A DNA stretch of 64,000 nt from Micromonospora echinospora (GTDB taxonomy: Bacteria > Actinomycetota > Actinomycetes > Mycobacteriales > Micromonosporaceae), in contig NZ_LT607413.1 in assembly GCF_900091495.1 (NCBI RefSeq), forward strand, positions 2,232,001 through 2,296,000, in the 5' to 3' direction. Shown here piece after piece: positions 41,127-49,216 of this stretch (the stretch's first letter is position 1; each line of letters starts with the position of its first letter). A program made the translations under genes and the position numbers. A model generated the notes under the pieces. That model worked only from the letters and a program-made list of their open reading frames with translations, was not told where the DNA came from and ran no database searches.

Positions 41127-41150
41127 TTCACCTCGGCGACGTCTCGTCTG
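41123..41150 (+). pseudogene. Truncated start of a VapC (PIN-domain) toxin
   Basis: GTGATTCACCTCGGCGAC encodes V-I-H-L-G-D, close to the M-I-H-L-D-T-S start of VapC toxins, and overlaps the antitoxin stop as GTGA. The reading frame then continues without any PIN-domain residues, so the rest of the toxin is lost. Confidence 0.5.
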
Positions 41151-41196
41151 AACGGGCGTCGGGGTGGATCAGGTCGCGCGCCTCCCCACCCCAGTC

Positions 41197-41922
41197 TCAG
41201 CGCAGCGAGGCGCGGGCCGAGAAGGCGATGCTGGCGAGCAGGAAGCCGCCGTTGACGATGGTGAAGGCGACCACCACCCAGAACGTCAGCGCCGGTACGA
41301 ACGTCAGCACCAGACCGGCCACGAAGATCACTGCGCCGTAGTCGCGGACCAGCTTGGCGAGGCGTACCGGAAGGCTGGTCGAGGTGACCATGCTGGCGGC
41401 GTTCGGCCCCGCCTGCATCACCGAGGTGACCAGGTTGACCATCCAGGTGCCGGCGAAGGCGGCCACCAGCCAGACCGGCGTGTCGGGGCGCTGCGCCACC
41501 GCCACCGTCCCCAGGGCGGTGACCAGGGCGATCTGGGCGGCCACGTCGCAGAGCACGTCCACCCGCGCGCCGGCCGCGCTGCCCTGCCCGGTCACCCGGG
41601 CGAGCTGACCGTCGGCACAGTCCAGGGCGTACGCCACCTGCCAGCCGACCAGCGCGACCAGCCCGACGGCCCAGGCCGGTACGTCCCCGGCGGCGACCCG
41701 GTCGGCGAGCGCCACCACGGTCACCGAGGCGGCCAGCCCGAGCACCAGGTTCATGATGGTCAGCGCGGTGGGCTTCAGCCCGAGCCGCTGGGCGACCAGC
41801 GCGAACGCCGCCCCCAGCCACTGGCTGATCGACTCGCTGAACAGTCCGCCGCCCCGGTTGACCCGGTGGAAGTCGGCGACGGTGGGACGGGACGATTCAG
41901 TCAAGGTGGTCGCGGAGTGCAC
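41197..41922 (-). CDS. CDP-alcohol phosphatidyltransferase
   Basis: An integral membrane enzyme of 241 residues that transfers a phospho-alcohol from a CDP-linked donor to an acceptor alcohol. The full motif D-x2-D-G-x2-A-R-x8-G-x3-D-x3-D is present at residues 101-126 (DCADGQLAR ... GARVDVLCD). There are about five to six membrane helices. The start overlaps the end of the dehydrogenase gene by 26 bases. With the cytidylyltransferase and dehydrogenase it forms a three-gene pathway. Donor and acceptor are not known. Confidence 0.9.
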   Translation of the reverse strand: MHSATTLTESSRPTVADFHRVNRGGGLFSESISQWLGAAFALVAQRLGLKPTALTIMNLVLGLAASVTVVALADRVAAGDVPAWAVGLVALVGWQVAYALDCADGQLARVTGQGSAAGARVDVLCDVAAQIALVTALGTVAVAQRPDTPVWLVAAFAGTWMVNLVTSVMQAGPNAASMVTSTSLPVRLAKLVRDYGAVIFVAGLVLTFVPALTFWVVVAFTIVNGGFLLASIAFSARASLR

Positions 41923-42964
41923 CGGCGTAGTCTGCCAGCCGCCTCCGCGTCTCGGTAGGCGACATCGTCAGGTGTTCGAGGATGGTGTACCGGTCCGGCC
42001 GGGTGCGGGGGGCGTACTGCACGGCCTCGACGAACTGCTCGTCGGTCAGCCCCAGCCCGGCCGGGTCGGTGGCCAGGCCGTGCCGGTGCAGGCAGTGCGC
42101 GAGCTGGGCGAAGCGCTCCGGTTCGTCGCGCAGGAAGGTGCAGAACAGGGCACCGAGCCCGACCTGCTCGCCGTGTGCGGCGGTGCCCGGGTAGAGCCGG
42201 TCGATGGCGTGCGAGATCTCGTGGTCGCCACCGCTGGCCGGACGGGTGGACCCGGCCACCGAGCTGGCGATGCCGCCCAGGATCAGCGCCTCGGCGAGGG
42301 TGGTGAGGAAGCCGTCGTCGGTGATCGTCCCCGGGTGGTTGATCAGCGCCTCGGCCCCGGTCCGGGCCAGGGTCACCGCCAGCCCGTCGATCGGCTCGTC
42401 GCGTACCCGGTGGGCCAGCTCCCAGTCGGCGCAGGCGCTGATGTTGCTCACCGCGTCCCCGATGCCGGCCTGGGTCTGCCGGTCCGGCCCGTTCTCCACG
42501 AAGTCCAGGTCGACGATGACCGCGATCGGCATGTGCACCCCGTACGAGCCCTTGCCGCCCTCGTGGTCCAGGGAGGCGGTCGGCGAGGCGATGCCGTCGT
42601 TGGCGAGACTGGTCGCCACGGTCACCATCGGCATGCCGTACCGGGTGGCGGCGTACTTGGCGGTGTCGATGGTCTTGCCGCCGCCGATGCCGACCACCGC
42701 GTCGTAGTGGCCGGAGCGGAGCCGGTCGCCCAGCTCGTTCGCCGCGTCGATGGTGCCGCCGGTGACCATGAACACGTCGGCGGAGCCCAGGTTGGGTTGG
42801 CACAGGTTGGCGATCTTCTCGCCCTGCCCGGGGCCGACCACCACCGCCACGTCACCCCCGGCGGAGATCCGCCGGTCGGCCAGGAGCGGGCCCAGGTCGG
42901 CCACCGCGCCGCGTCGGACCTCGATCACCAGCGGCGTGTTGACCGTACGGGCTAGTAGTGGCAC
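41897..42964 (-). CDS. sn-glycerol-1-phosphate dehydrogenase-like (iron-containing alcohol dehydrogenase superfamily)
   Basis: An NAD(P)-dependent metal enzyme of 355 residues related to archaeal G1P dehydrogenase and bacterial AraM. The nucleotide-binding VGIGGGKTIDTAKYAA lies at 91-106, and ATSLANDGIASPTAS follows. Metal ligands fit Asp170 (GIGDAVSN), His248 (SGGDHEISHA) and His264 (AAHGEQVGLG). It probably reduces dihydroxyacetone phosphate or a similar keto-phosphate. The GTG at 42964 overlaps the upstream gene by 13 bases. Substrate is inference from family. Confidence 0.85.
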   Translation of the reverse strand: MPLLARTVNTPLVIEVRRGAVADLGPLLADRRISAGGDVAVVVGPGQGEKIANLCQPNLGSADVFMVTGGTIDAANELGDRLRSGHYDAVVGIGGGKTIDTAKYAATRYGMPMVTVATSLANDGIASPTASLDHEGGKGSYGVHMPIAVIVDLDFVENGPDRQTQAGIGDAVSNISACADWELAHRVRDEPIDGLAVTLARTGAEALINHPGTITDDGFLTTLAEALILGGIASSVAGSTRPASGGDHEISHAIDRLYPGTAAHGEQVGLGALFCTFLRDEPERFAQLAHCLHRHGLATDPAGLGLTDEQFVEAVQYAPRTRPDRYTILEHLTMSPTETRRRLADYAGALRDHLD

Positions 42965-43683
42965 GCGATCTCCCGCGCCCGGGCCAGGTCGTCGTGGTTG
43001 TCGACCTCCACCCAGGCGACGTCGCCGATCGACGCGGCCCGGACCTCGCCGCCACGGTCGGCGAACTCCTGGTAGCCGTCCTCGTAGTACAGGTTCGGGT
43101 CGCGCCGCCAGGTCGCCTCCAGGGCGTCGGCGAGCGCGCCGGCCACGTGCGGCTCGATCAGCGTCGCGCCGATGTACTCGCCGTACGCCTCGGCCGGGTC
43201 CATCAGCTTGGTGATCCGGGTGAGCTGGCCGGCGGCGTCGAAAGTGGCCTTCATCTCCTCGTCGGCGAGCTTCTTGACCGTGTCGACGGCGAGCAGGATG
43301 CCCGGACCGCGTTCGGCGAGCAGGGTCCGCTCCACGCTCACCGGGTGCACGGTGTCCCCGTTGACCAGCAGGACGCCCCGGGCGAAGTGCTCCCGGGCCA
43401 GCCAGAGCGAGTACGCGTTGTTCCACTCCTCGGCCTTGTCGTTGTGCACGAGGGTGATGGTGACGCCGTAGCGCTCCTCCAGGGCGGCCTTCCGGTCGAC
43501 CACCGCGTCGGCGGCGTAGCCGACCACGATCACGACCTCGGTCAGCCCCACCTCGGCGAGGTTGCGCAGCGCGATGTCGAGGATGGTCGTCTCCCCGTCC
43601 ACCGGCACCAGCGCCTTCGGCAGGGTGTCGGTGTACGGGCGCAGCCGGCGCCCCGCTCCGGCCGCGAGCACCATCCCGATCAT
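42952..43683 (-). CDS. Sugar/alditol-phosphate nucleotidyltransferase (phosphocholine/inositol-1-P cytidylyltransferase-like)
   Basis: A nucleotidyltransferase of 243 residues with the Rossmann-like N-terminus MVLAAGAGRRLRPYTDTLPK and the metal-binding VNGDTVHP. The segment EEWNNAYSLWLARE resembles LicC- and inositol-1-phosphate-cytidylyltransferase-type enzymes. It probably makes a CDP-activated donor for the CDP-alcohol transferase two genes downstream. The ATG at 43683 has GGGAGG nine bases upstream; an ATG three codons earlier touches the same ribosome-binding site. All three genes overlap, indicating one operon. Confidence 0.82.
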   Translation of the reverse strand: MIGMVLAAGAGRRLRPYTDTLPKALVPVDGETTILDIALRNLAEVGLTEVVIVVGYAADAVVDRKAALEERYGVTITLVHNDKAEEWNNAYSLWLAREHFARGVLLVNGDTVHPVSVERTLLAERGPGILLAVDTVKKLADEEMKATFDAAGQLTRITKLMDPAEAYGEYIGATLIEPHVAGALADALEATWRRDPNLYYEDGYQEFADRGGEVRAASIGDVAWVEVDNHDDLARAREIACHY

Positions 43684-43754
43684 CGGCGACATCCTCCCTC
43701 GTACGACGTGGCGTTCCCCCGCTGGAGGATAGTCGGGTCTGCTGCGGGGGGCGG

Positions 43755-44528
43755 TCAGCCGGGGAGCGCTGCCAGGTCGGCGAGCATGGCCAGCCGCTCG
43801 TCGGGAGCCAGCACGGCGTACGGCCCGGCCGCGCGGCGGTCGGTCTCCTGCTCGATGGCCAGCCGCTCCGGTCCGTCCGGCAGGTCGCTCACGCTCGCGG
43901 CGGTGTGCCCGGCGGCGGTCCACGCGGCGGCGTGCGCGTCGGAGCGGTGGTACCGCAGCGTGCCCAGCCGGTTGAGCAGCAGCACGCCCGGCGGGGTGCC
44001 GTCCGGCTCGTACGGCGGTGCCATCGCCCCGAACGCCTCGCTCGGCGCGGTGTCGTCGTCCTCCTCGACCGTGACCAGCGTGTACGCCAGCAGCCGGCCG
44101 AGCGTCTCCACCAGCCGGAGCACCCGGTCGTCGTGCCCGGCCCACAACTCCTCGGTGACCTCGCCGTGCACCTGGTAGATCTCGGCGAGGAAGGCGGCAC
44201 CCCGTTCGGTGGCCGAGAAGGCGCCGTCGGGCCGCCGGTGGATCATGCCGTGCGCCACGTGCTTGTCCAGCGCCCGCTGACAGGAGGCCGGGTCCCGGTA
44301 CCGGGTCACCGCGGTGAAGCCGGCCGCCGTGACGGTGCCGCCGGGCGCGGCGAGCCTGGTGCGGAACTCCACCAGGAAGCCGGTGGCCGCCATCCCGCCG
44401 TACCGCTGACTGAGCTCGGCGCCGCCGCCGTCGCGGCCGGCGAGCACACCGGCGACGAAGACCCGGTCCATCGCCGGGGCGACCAGCCCCGCGAACCGGT
44501 GCGGCGGGAGCTCTACCCCGTCGCTCAC
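43755..44528 (-). CDS. Conserved hypothetical protein, winged-helix-like
   Basis: A protein of 257 residues with an acidic C-terminal half. A central region (FTAVTRYRDPASCQRALDKH, then GMIHRRPDGAFSATERGAAFL) looks like a winged helix, as in MarR-like proteins or the actinobacterial SCO6745-type family. No enzyme motif is visible. The GTG at 44528 overlaps the Nudix stop as GTGA, so the two are co-translated. It precedes, with a 71-base gap, the cytidylyltransferase operon. Confidence 0.6.
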   Translation of the reverse strand: MSDGVELPPHRFAGLVAPAMDRVFVAGVLAGRDGGGAELSQRYGGMAATGFLVEFRTRLAAPGGTVTAAGFTAVTRYRDPASCQRALDKHVAHGMIHRRPDGAFSATERGAAFLAEIYQVHGEVTEELWAGHDDRVLRLVETLGRLLAYTLVTVEEDDDTAPSEAFGAMAPPYEPDGTPPGVLLLNRLGTLRYHRSDAHAAAWTAAGHTAASVSDLPDGPERLAIEQETDRRAAGPYAVLAPDERLAMLADLAALPG

Positions 44529-44974
44529 AGCCCGATCGAGCGGAGGGCGGCGAAGCCGTTTTCCGCGATCCGCCGGATCAGCCCGTCGTTGACGTCGCGG
44601 TGCTCGTCCAGCACCGCCACCTCCTGCTCGGTGATCCACCGGAACTCGGTGTGCTTGCCCGGCTCCAGGCGGGGACGGTCCAGGTCGCCGTCCACCCGGA
44701 CCAGGAAGTCGGTCTCCACCCGCTCGATGCCGTCGTCGCCGGTGTAGCGGTACTCGCCGACGAGACCGAGCACGTGCGAGACGGTCCAGCCGGTCTCCTC
44801 GAACACCTCGCGGCGCAGCGCGTCCTCGACCTCCTCGCCCGGCTCCAGATGGCCACCCGCGATGTCCCAGGTGTTCGGGAAAAGCCGTCGTTCCGGGGAC
44901 CGGCGCTGGATGAACAGACGGCCCTGGTCATCGACGATCAGTGCGCCTGCGCAGCGTAGAGGCTCGGTGGACAC
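44525..44974 (-). CDS. Nudix hydrolase
   Basis: A pyrophosphohydrolase of 149 residues. The Nudix box G-x5-E-x7-R-E-x2-E-E-x-G runs from Gly41 to Gly62 (GHLEPGEEVEDALRREV, then FEETG), so the metal-binding set is complete. It hydrolyses a nucleoside diphosphate linked to an unknown moiety. The GTG at 44974 has TAGGGT six bases upstream and no Shine-Dalgarno sequence, suggesting a leaderless transcript. It is coupled to the winged-helix-like gene downstream. Confidence 0.9.
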   Translation of the reverse strand: MSTEPLRCAGALIVDDQGRLFIQRRSPERRLFPNTWDIAGGHLEPGEEVEDALRREVFEETGWTVSHVLGLVGEYRYTGDDGIERVETDFLVRVDGDLDRPRLEPGKHTEFRWITEQEVAVLDEHRDVNDGLIRRIAENGFAALRSIGL

Positions 44975-44980
44975 GCCTTG

Positions 44981-44986
44981 ACCCTA
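44981..44986 (-). promoter_or_regulatory. -10 box of leaderless promoter candidate (Nudix operon)
   Basis: TAGGGT ends six bases before the GTG at 44974. Confidence 0.4.
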
Positions 44987-45111
44987 GCGAGGGATCAGCG
45001 TTCCGGCGACGCCCGGACGACGCGAGGGGAGTCGGGTGTGTGGAGCGGGGATCGAGGGGTAGTGATAGCTGGTGGATGCGGAAGCCGGTACCGCGCCGCC
45101 GGGAGGTCGCG

Positions 45112-45552
45112 ATGCGTAGCGCCAGGGAACTCGTCGAGTCGCAGTACGCGATGCTCCGGCAGCGGGACCTCGCCCGGCTGCCGGAGCTGTACGCGGACGA
45201 CGCCTTCTACTCGATGCCCGGGTTGGCGGTGCGTCCGATCGAGCTGCCCGCGGTGCTGCGGGCCTGGTCGGGGGCCTTTCCGGACCTGCGCACCGAGCTG
45301 ACCGGGCTGGTCGAGACGGCCGGCGGGGTGGTGGTCGAGCAGCGGATGACCGGCACCCACACCGGCGCGTTGCACACCGCGCTCGGGTCGGTCGCCCCGA
45401 CCGGCCGTGCGGTGAGCTGGGACGTGGTCGACGTGGTCCGCGCCCGGCACGGTCTGATCGCCTCCTGGCGTTCCTACTTCGACCAGGGACTTCTCCTGAC
45501 CGACCTGGGCTGGCGGCCCGAGCCGGCCGTCGACGCCCCGCTCGCCGCCTGA
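45112..45552 (+). CDS. SnoaL-like/NTF2-fold protein
   Basis: A 146-residue NTF2-like protein. The N-terminal helix (ARELVESQYAMLRQRDLARLPE), LYADDAFYSMPG and the middle FPDLRTELTGLVETAGGVVVEQRMTGTHTG are typical of the SnoaL/ketosteroid-isomerase-like fold. A terminal WDVVDVVRARHGLIASWRSYFD follows. Members can be isomerases, cyclases or ligand-binding proteins; the function here is unknown. The ATG at 45112 has GGGAGG six bases upstream. It stands alone, divergent from the Nudix operon. Confidence 0.78.
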   Translation: MRSARELVESQYAMLRQRDLARLPELYADDAFYSMPGLAVRPIELPAVLRAWSGAFPDLRTELTGLVETAGGVVVEQRMTGTHTGALHTALGSVAPTGRAVSWDVVDVVRARHGLIASWRSYFDQGLLLTDLGWRPEPAVDAPLAA

Positions 45553-45670
45553 GCTGGTCGGATCCGCGACCAGGTCGCCACCGGCACCCGTGCCACCCCC
45601 GGATCACCCGTCCCGGTGGCTCAGGATGCGGACATCGTCGTGCCGTCCGCGATCGGCCGCCGGCCGCCCG

Positions 45671-45676
45671 TACGCT
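45671..45676 (+). promoter_or_regulatory. -10 box of leaderless promoter candidate (aminotransferase)
   Basis: TACGCT ends eight bases before the ATG at 45685. Confidence 0.4.
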
Positions 45677-45684
45677 CAGTAGCC

Positions 45685-46779
45685 ATGACCGCCGAGCAGC
45701 TGATCTCCTTCGCCCGTGGCGCTCCCTCGCTGGACATCGTCGATGTCGAGGGGCTCAAGGCCGCCGCCGTCCGCGCCTTCGACGTCGACCCCGCCGGAGT
45801 GACGGCGTACGGCACCTCCGTCGGTTACCCGCCCCTGCGGAAGTGGATCGCCGAGAAGCACGGGGTGTCGGCGGACCAGGTCCTGGTCACCAACGGTTCG
45901 CTCCAGGCCGACGCGTTCCTCTTCGACCACCTGGTCCGTCCCGGTGACGCGGTGGTGGTGGAGCGTCCGACGTACGACCGGACGCTGTTGAACCTCCAGC
46001 GTCAGGGCAGCGAGCTGCACGGGGTGACCATCCAGCCGGACGGCCTGGACACCGCCGAGCTGCGCAAGCTGCTGGAGTCCGGGGTGCGTCCCCGGCTGGC
46101 CCACGTCATCCCGAACTACCAGAACCCGGCCGGTGTCACGCTCTCCCTGGAGAAGCGTCGCGAGCTGCTCGACCTGGCCGTCGAGTACGGTTTCACGATC
46201 TTCGAGGACGACCCGTACGCGGACATCCGGTTCCGGGGTGAGCCGCTGCCGTCGATGCTCTCGCTGGACACCCGGGGTGTGGTGGTGCACGCCTCCAGCT
46301 TCACCAAGACGGTCTGCCCCGGGGTGCGCGTCGGCTACCTGGTGGGCCCGGCCGACCTGATCGCCGACATCGCGAAGAAGGCCACCAACCTCTACATCTC
46401 GCCGGGCATGGTCTCCGAGGCGATCGTGCACCAGTTCTGCGTCTCCGGTGACATCGAGCGCTCGATCCGGACGGTCAGCACCGCGCTCGGTGAGCGGGCG
46501 CGGGTGCTCGCCGAGTCGTTGCGCCGGCACATCCCGGAGGCGCGCTTCGTCGAGCCGGACGGGGGCTACTTCCTCTGGGTCGAACTGCCGGAGGACGTCG
46601 AGGTGGACCGGCTCGCCCCGGCGGCGGCGGAGCGTGGCGTGGCGGTGGTGAAGGGGAGCGACTTCGTCCTCGGTGGTGGCCGGCACGCGCTCCGGCTGGC
46701 CTTCTCGGCGGTCACCGCGGATCGGATTGACGAGGGCGTCCGCCGGTTGGCGGAGGCCATGGCCGCCGTTCGAGGATGA
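45685..46779 (+). CDS. PLP-dependent aminotransferase (class I/II, 2-aminoadipate-transaminase-like)
   Basis: A fold-type I aminotransferase of 364 residues. It shows FARGAPSLDIVDVEGL at the N-terminus, VTNGSLQADAFLFDHLV, IPNYQNPAGVTLS, EDDPYADIRFRGEPLP, and the PLP-binding Lys208 in SSFTKTVCPGVRVGYL. It is most similar to MocR-like and 2-aminoadipate transaminases without the HTH domain. The amino donor and keto acceptor are unknown. The ATG at 45685 has TACGCT eight bases upstream and no Shine-Dalgarno sequence. Confidence 0.9.
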   Translation: MTAEQLISFARGAPSLDIVDVEGLKAAAVRAFDVDPAGVTAYGTSVGYPPLRKWIAEKHGVSADQVLVTNGSLQADAFLFDHLVRPGDAVVVERPTYDRTLLNLQRQGSELHGVTIQPDGLDTAELRKLLESGVRPRLAHVIPNYQNPAGVTLSLEKRRELLDLAVEYGFTIFEDDPYADIRFRGEPLPSMLSLDTRGVVVHASSFTKTVCPGVRVGYLVGPADLIADIAKKATNLYISPGMVSEAIVHQFCVSGDIERSIRTVSTALGERARVLAESLRRHIPEARFVEPDGGYFLWVELPEDVEVDRLAPAAAERGVAVVKGSDFVLGGGRHALRLAFSAVTADRIDEGVRRLAEAMAAVRG

Positions 46780-47145
46780 GGTTTTTCTTCTTCACCAGCC
46801 TTCTGTCAAATATCTGACAATAGCTGATTCGGGCCGGCTCGGGACTCCCCTCGGGCCGGCCTGCAGCTCACAATGCTGCGAGCGCCTTTCACGTCGAACG
46901 GCCCTGGTGGACCCCGGTGCGGACGTCCGCAGAACCGACGTGACGGGCGTCGTGAGCATCATCCCCCGCCCCCAATGGCGTCGGGTGGGCCGTGTCGCAC
47001 CTCACCCCCTTCGACGCGGCCGGCCCGCCCGACGCCGCCCCCGTACCCGGCGGGTGCCACCCCCCGACCGTGCGCGCACCGGCCTCGCACCGGCCGGCGG
47101 CGTACCCTCAAGCCGCAGCAGCCGTGGGTGGGAGGGGGCGCCGTC
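46780..47145. other. Intergenic region without a gene
   Basis: This 366-base gap lies between the aminotransferase and corA genes. It holds the imperfect palindrome TGTCA-AATATC-TGACA at 46804-46819 in an A+T-rich patch, and a GGGCCGGC...GCCGGCC stem at about 46831-46861 without a T-run. The rest is G+C-rich sequence in which I see no supported gene; no magnesium riboswitch was recognised. Confidence 0.5.
46804..46819. promoter_or_regulatory. Imperfect palindrome, operator candidate
   Basis: TGTCAAATATCTGACA has 5-base arms with an ATAT centre. The arms resemble the TGTCG/CGACA dyad at 24141-24160. The factor is unknown. Confidence 0.3.
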
Positions 47146-48294
47146 ATGTCGGACCGGACCGATCGAACCCGGAACACACCGCTCGGCGCCGGTCGGGTCC
47201 TCCGCCCCCGGGCCTGGACCGCCCCGGTCCGGGCGATGAGCCGCATCCTGAACACCGAGGAAAGCCCCCGCCCGACCCGCGAGGTCGGCCCGGACCGCAG
47301 CGCCGTGGTCGACTGTGCCCTCTACGTGGAGGGGGTCCGACAGCCGGGCACCTGGAACTACGCCGACGCGCTCGCGGCGGCCCGCCGACAGCCGCACGCC
47401 TTCGTCTGGCTGGGACTGCACGAGCCGGGCCTGCGGGAGATGACCGGCATCGCGGCCACGTACGGGCTGCACGAACTCGCCGTCGAGGACGCGGTCAAGG
47501 CCCAGCAGCGGCCCAAGCTGGAGCAGTTCGGGGACGTCAGCTTCCTGGTGCTGCGCACCGCCCGGTACTGCGAGCACACCGAGCTGACCGAGACCTCCGA
47601 GGTGGTCGAGACCGGCCAGGTGATGCTCTTCATCGGCCCCGACTTCCTGATCAGCGTCCGGCACGGGGACGCCTGCCGGCTCGCGCCCGTCCGGGCCGAC
47701 CTGGAGAGCACCCGCGACCTGCTGCTGCACGGCCCGTGGGCGGTGGCGTACGCGGTCACCGACCGGGTGGTGGACGTCTACCTGGAGGTCGCCGACCAGA
47801 TCGAGGACGACCTGGACGTGCTGGAGGCGGAGGTCTTCGACCGGCAGAGCCACGGCCGGATCCAGCGGATCTACCAGATGAAGCGGGAGCTGGTCGAGTT
47901 CAAGCGCGCCGTGGTGCCGCTGCAACGCCCGATGATGACGCTCACCGCCCAGGTCAACCGGGAGGTGCCGAAGGAGATCCGGCGCTACTTCCGGGACGTG
48001 CAGGACCACCTCAGCCGCACCGTCGAGCAGGTCAACTCCTACGACGACCTGCTGAACTCGATCCTCCAGGCGCGCCTGGCCCAGGTCACCGTCGACCAGA
48101 ACAACGACATGCGCAAGATCGCGGCCTGGGCCGCGATCGCCGCCGTGTGGACCGCCATCGCCGGCATCTACGGCATGAACTTCGAGAACATGCCCGAGCT
48201 GAAGATGACGTACGGCTATCCGGTCGTCCTGGCCCTGATGCTGGGCATCTCTATGGCCCTCTACCGCTGGTTCCGCCGCAACGGCTGGCTCTGA
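47146..48294 (+). CDS. corA: CorA-family magnesium/cobalt transporter
   Basis: A pentameric divalent-cation channel subunit of 382 residues. A large cytoplasmic domain (FVWLGLHEPGLREMTGIA, VEDAVKAQQRPKLEQF) is followed by a long helix. Two C-terminal membrane segments enclose the selectivity signature YGMNF (IAGIYGMNFENMP). The N-terminal 45 residues are extra and basic. The ATG at 47146 has GGGAGGGGG upstream. A strong convergent terminator follows at 48304. Confidence 0.92.
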   Translation: MSDRTDRTRNTPLGAGRVLRPRAWTAPVRAMSRILNTEESPRPTREVGPDRSAVVDCALYVEGVRQPGTWNYADALAAARRQPHAFVWLGLHEPGLREMTGIAATYGLHELAVEDAVKAQQRPKLEQFGDVSFLVLRTARYCEHTELTETSEVVETGQVMLFIGPDFLISVRHGDACRLAPVRADLESTRDLLLHGPWAVAYAVTDRVVDVYLEVADQIEDDLDVLEAEVFDRQSHGRIQRIYQMKRELVEFKRAVVPLQRPMMTLTAQVNREVPKEIRRYFRDVQDHLSRTVEQVNSYDDLLNSILQARLAQVTVDQNNDMRKIAAWAAIAAVWTAIAGIYGMNFENMPELKMTYGYPVVLALMLGISMALYRWFRRNGWL

Positions 48295-48303
48295 CCGGAT
48301 TGC

Positions 48304-48353
48304 GGGAGCGCCGGCGTGCGGGGGACGTACCCCCGCCTCGCCGGCGCTCTCCC
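48304..48353. terminator. Bidirectional terminator after corA
   Basis: GGGAGCGCCGGCG-TGCGGGGG pairs with CCCCCGC-CTCGCCGGCGCTCTCCC around ACGTA. It lies 10 bases after the corA stop codon and is convergent with the gene ending at 48386. Confidence 0.75.
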
Positions 48354-48385
48354 GGTGACCGTGTGCGGACGCCGCCCGTGCGGCG

Positions 48386-49099
48386 TCAGTGACGACCGCC
48401 GCTGGGGCTGGCGGTGCCCCCCATCGCCCGGCTGACGTCGTCGGCCGGACGACCCGAGACGTCCCGGGCGCCCTCGGCCACCGACGGCACCTTGTCGTTC
48501 GGGGCGACCGACTTCGTGGTGGCGGCCTTGCCCGCACCGGCCACCGCCGAATTGCCGGCACCGGTCGGCCCGGCAGCAGTCGTGGCCGGTCGGTCGGCCG
48601 CCGGGGTGCGCACCTCGATGGTCTCCACCTCGTCGCGCATCGGCTCCAGGGTGCGGTTCGGGTCGTACTCGGCCCACTCCTGCTGGTCCCGACGACGACG
48701 CATCGCCATCGCGCCGGCGACCCCGGCCACCGCCCCAGCCGCGAGCAGGCCGGTCATCATGCCGCTACGCCGCCGGGCCTTCTTCTTCTGCTTGACCATT
48801 CGCATGTTCTTCGGCTTCGCCTTCCGGGCCATCGTGCCGGCCTGTGCCGCACCACCTCGGGCGGCCACGGCCAGCGGGGCGAGGGTGGCGACCGTCGAGC
48901 CCCAACCGCGGGCGGCCGAGTCACGGACCCGCACCGCGGTCGGTGCCACCGCCCCCCGGGCCGCCTGCACGCGGGGGCCGACAGTGTGGCCGACGCCCCG
49001 AGACGCGTACGTGGCTGCCTGCATCAGGTGACCAACGCCCTGGTTGAGCTCGGCCTTGGCCAGCTGCGCCTGGGACTTACGCCGCCCGATTCCAAACAC
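48386..49099 (-). CDS. Basic conserved hypothetical protein with one hydrophobic segment
   Basis: A 237-residue actinobacterial protein of unknown function. The N-terminal half is alanine-rich with repeated ARG elements (ELNQGVGHLMQAATYASRG, VQAARGAVAP). A very basic stretch (MARKAKPKNMRMVKQKKKARRR) is followed by one hydrophobic segment (GMMTGLLAAGAVAGVAGAMAM). The C-terminal third is polar and low-complexity. The basic-hydrophobic order suggests a membrane-anchored, possibly nucleic-acid-associated protein (inference). The GTG at 49099 has GGAGG seven bases upstream. Confidence 0.7.
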   Translation of the reverse strand: MFGIGRRKSQAQLAKAELNQGVGHLMQAATYASRGVGHTVGPRVQAARGAVAPTAVRVRDSAARGWGSTVATLAPLAVAARGGAAQAGTMARKAKPKNMRMVKQKKKARRRSGMMTGLLAAGAVAGVAGAMAMRRRRDQQEWAEYDPNRTLEPMRDEVETIEVRTPAADRPATTAAGPTGAGNSAVAGAGKAATTKSVAPNDKVPSVAEGARDVSGRPADDVSRAMGGTASPSGGRH

Positions 49100-49216
49100 G
49101 GTCCCACCTCCTGGGAGTTGTTCCTTCGTCATCCTCCACCTTCGGATGCCTCCGCACTGCCAGATCGGGCACATGGGAGGATCCGCATGGAACTGACCGA
49201 CAAGTGAGGAGTACCC

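Noticed and set aside
30952..41150. Prophage or transposon origin of the defence island
   Set aside because: No integrase, transposase, phage structural gene or flanking direct repeat was found on reading both strands.
46831..46861. Intrinsic terminator after the aminotransferase gene
   Set aside because: The GGCCGG stem is imperfect and no T-run follows; it may be G+C-rich background.
46862..47145. Magnesium riboswitch upstream of corA
   Set aside because: No M-box-like conserved core or paired layout could be recognised by eye; the gap is mainly proline-codon-like G+C-rich sequence.
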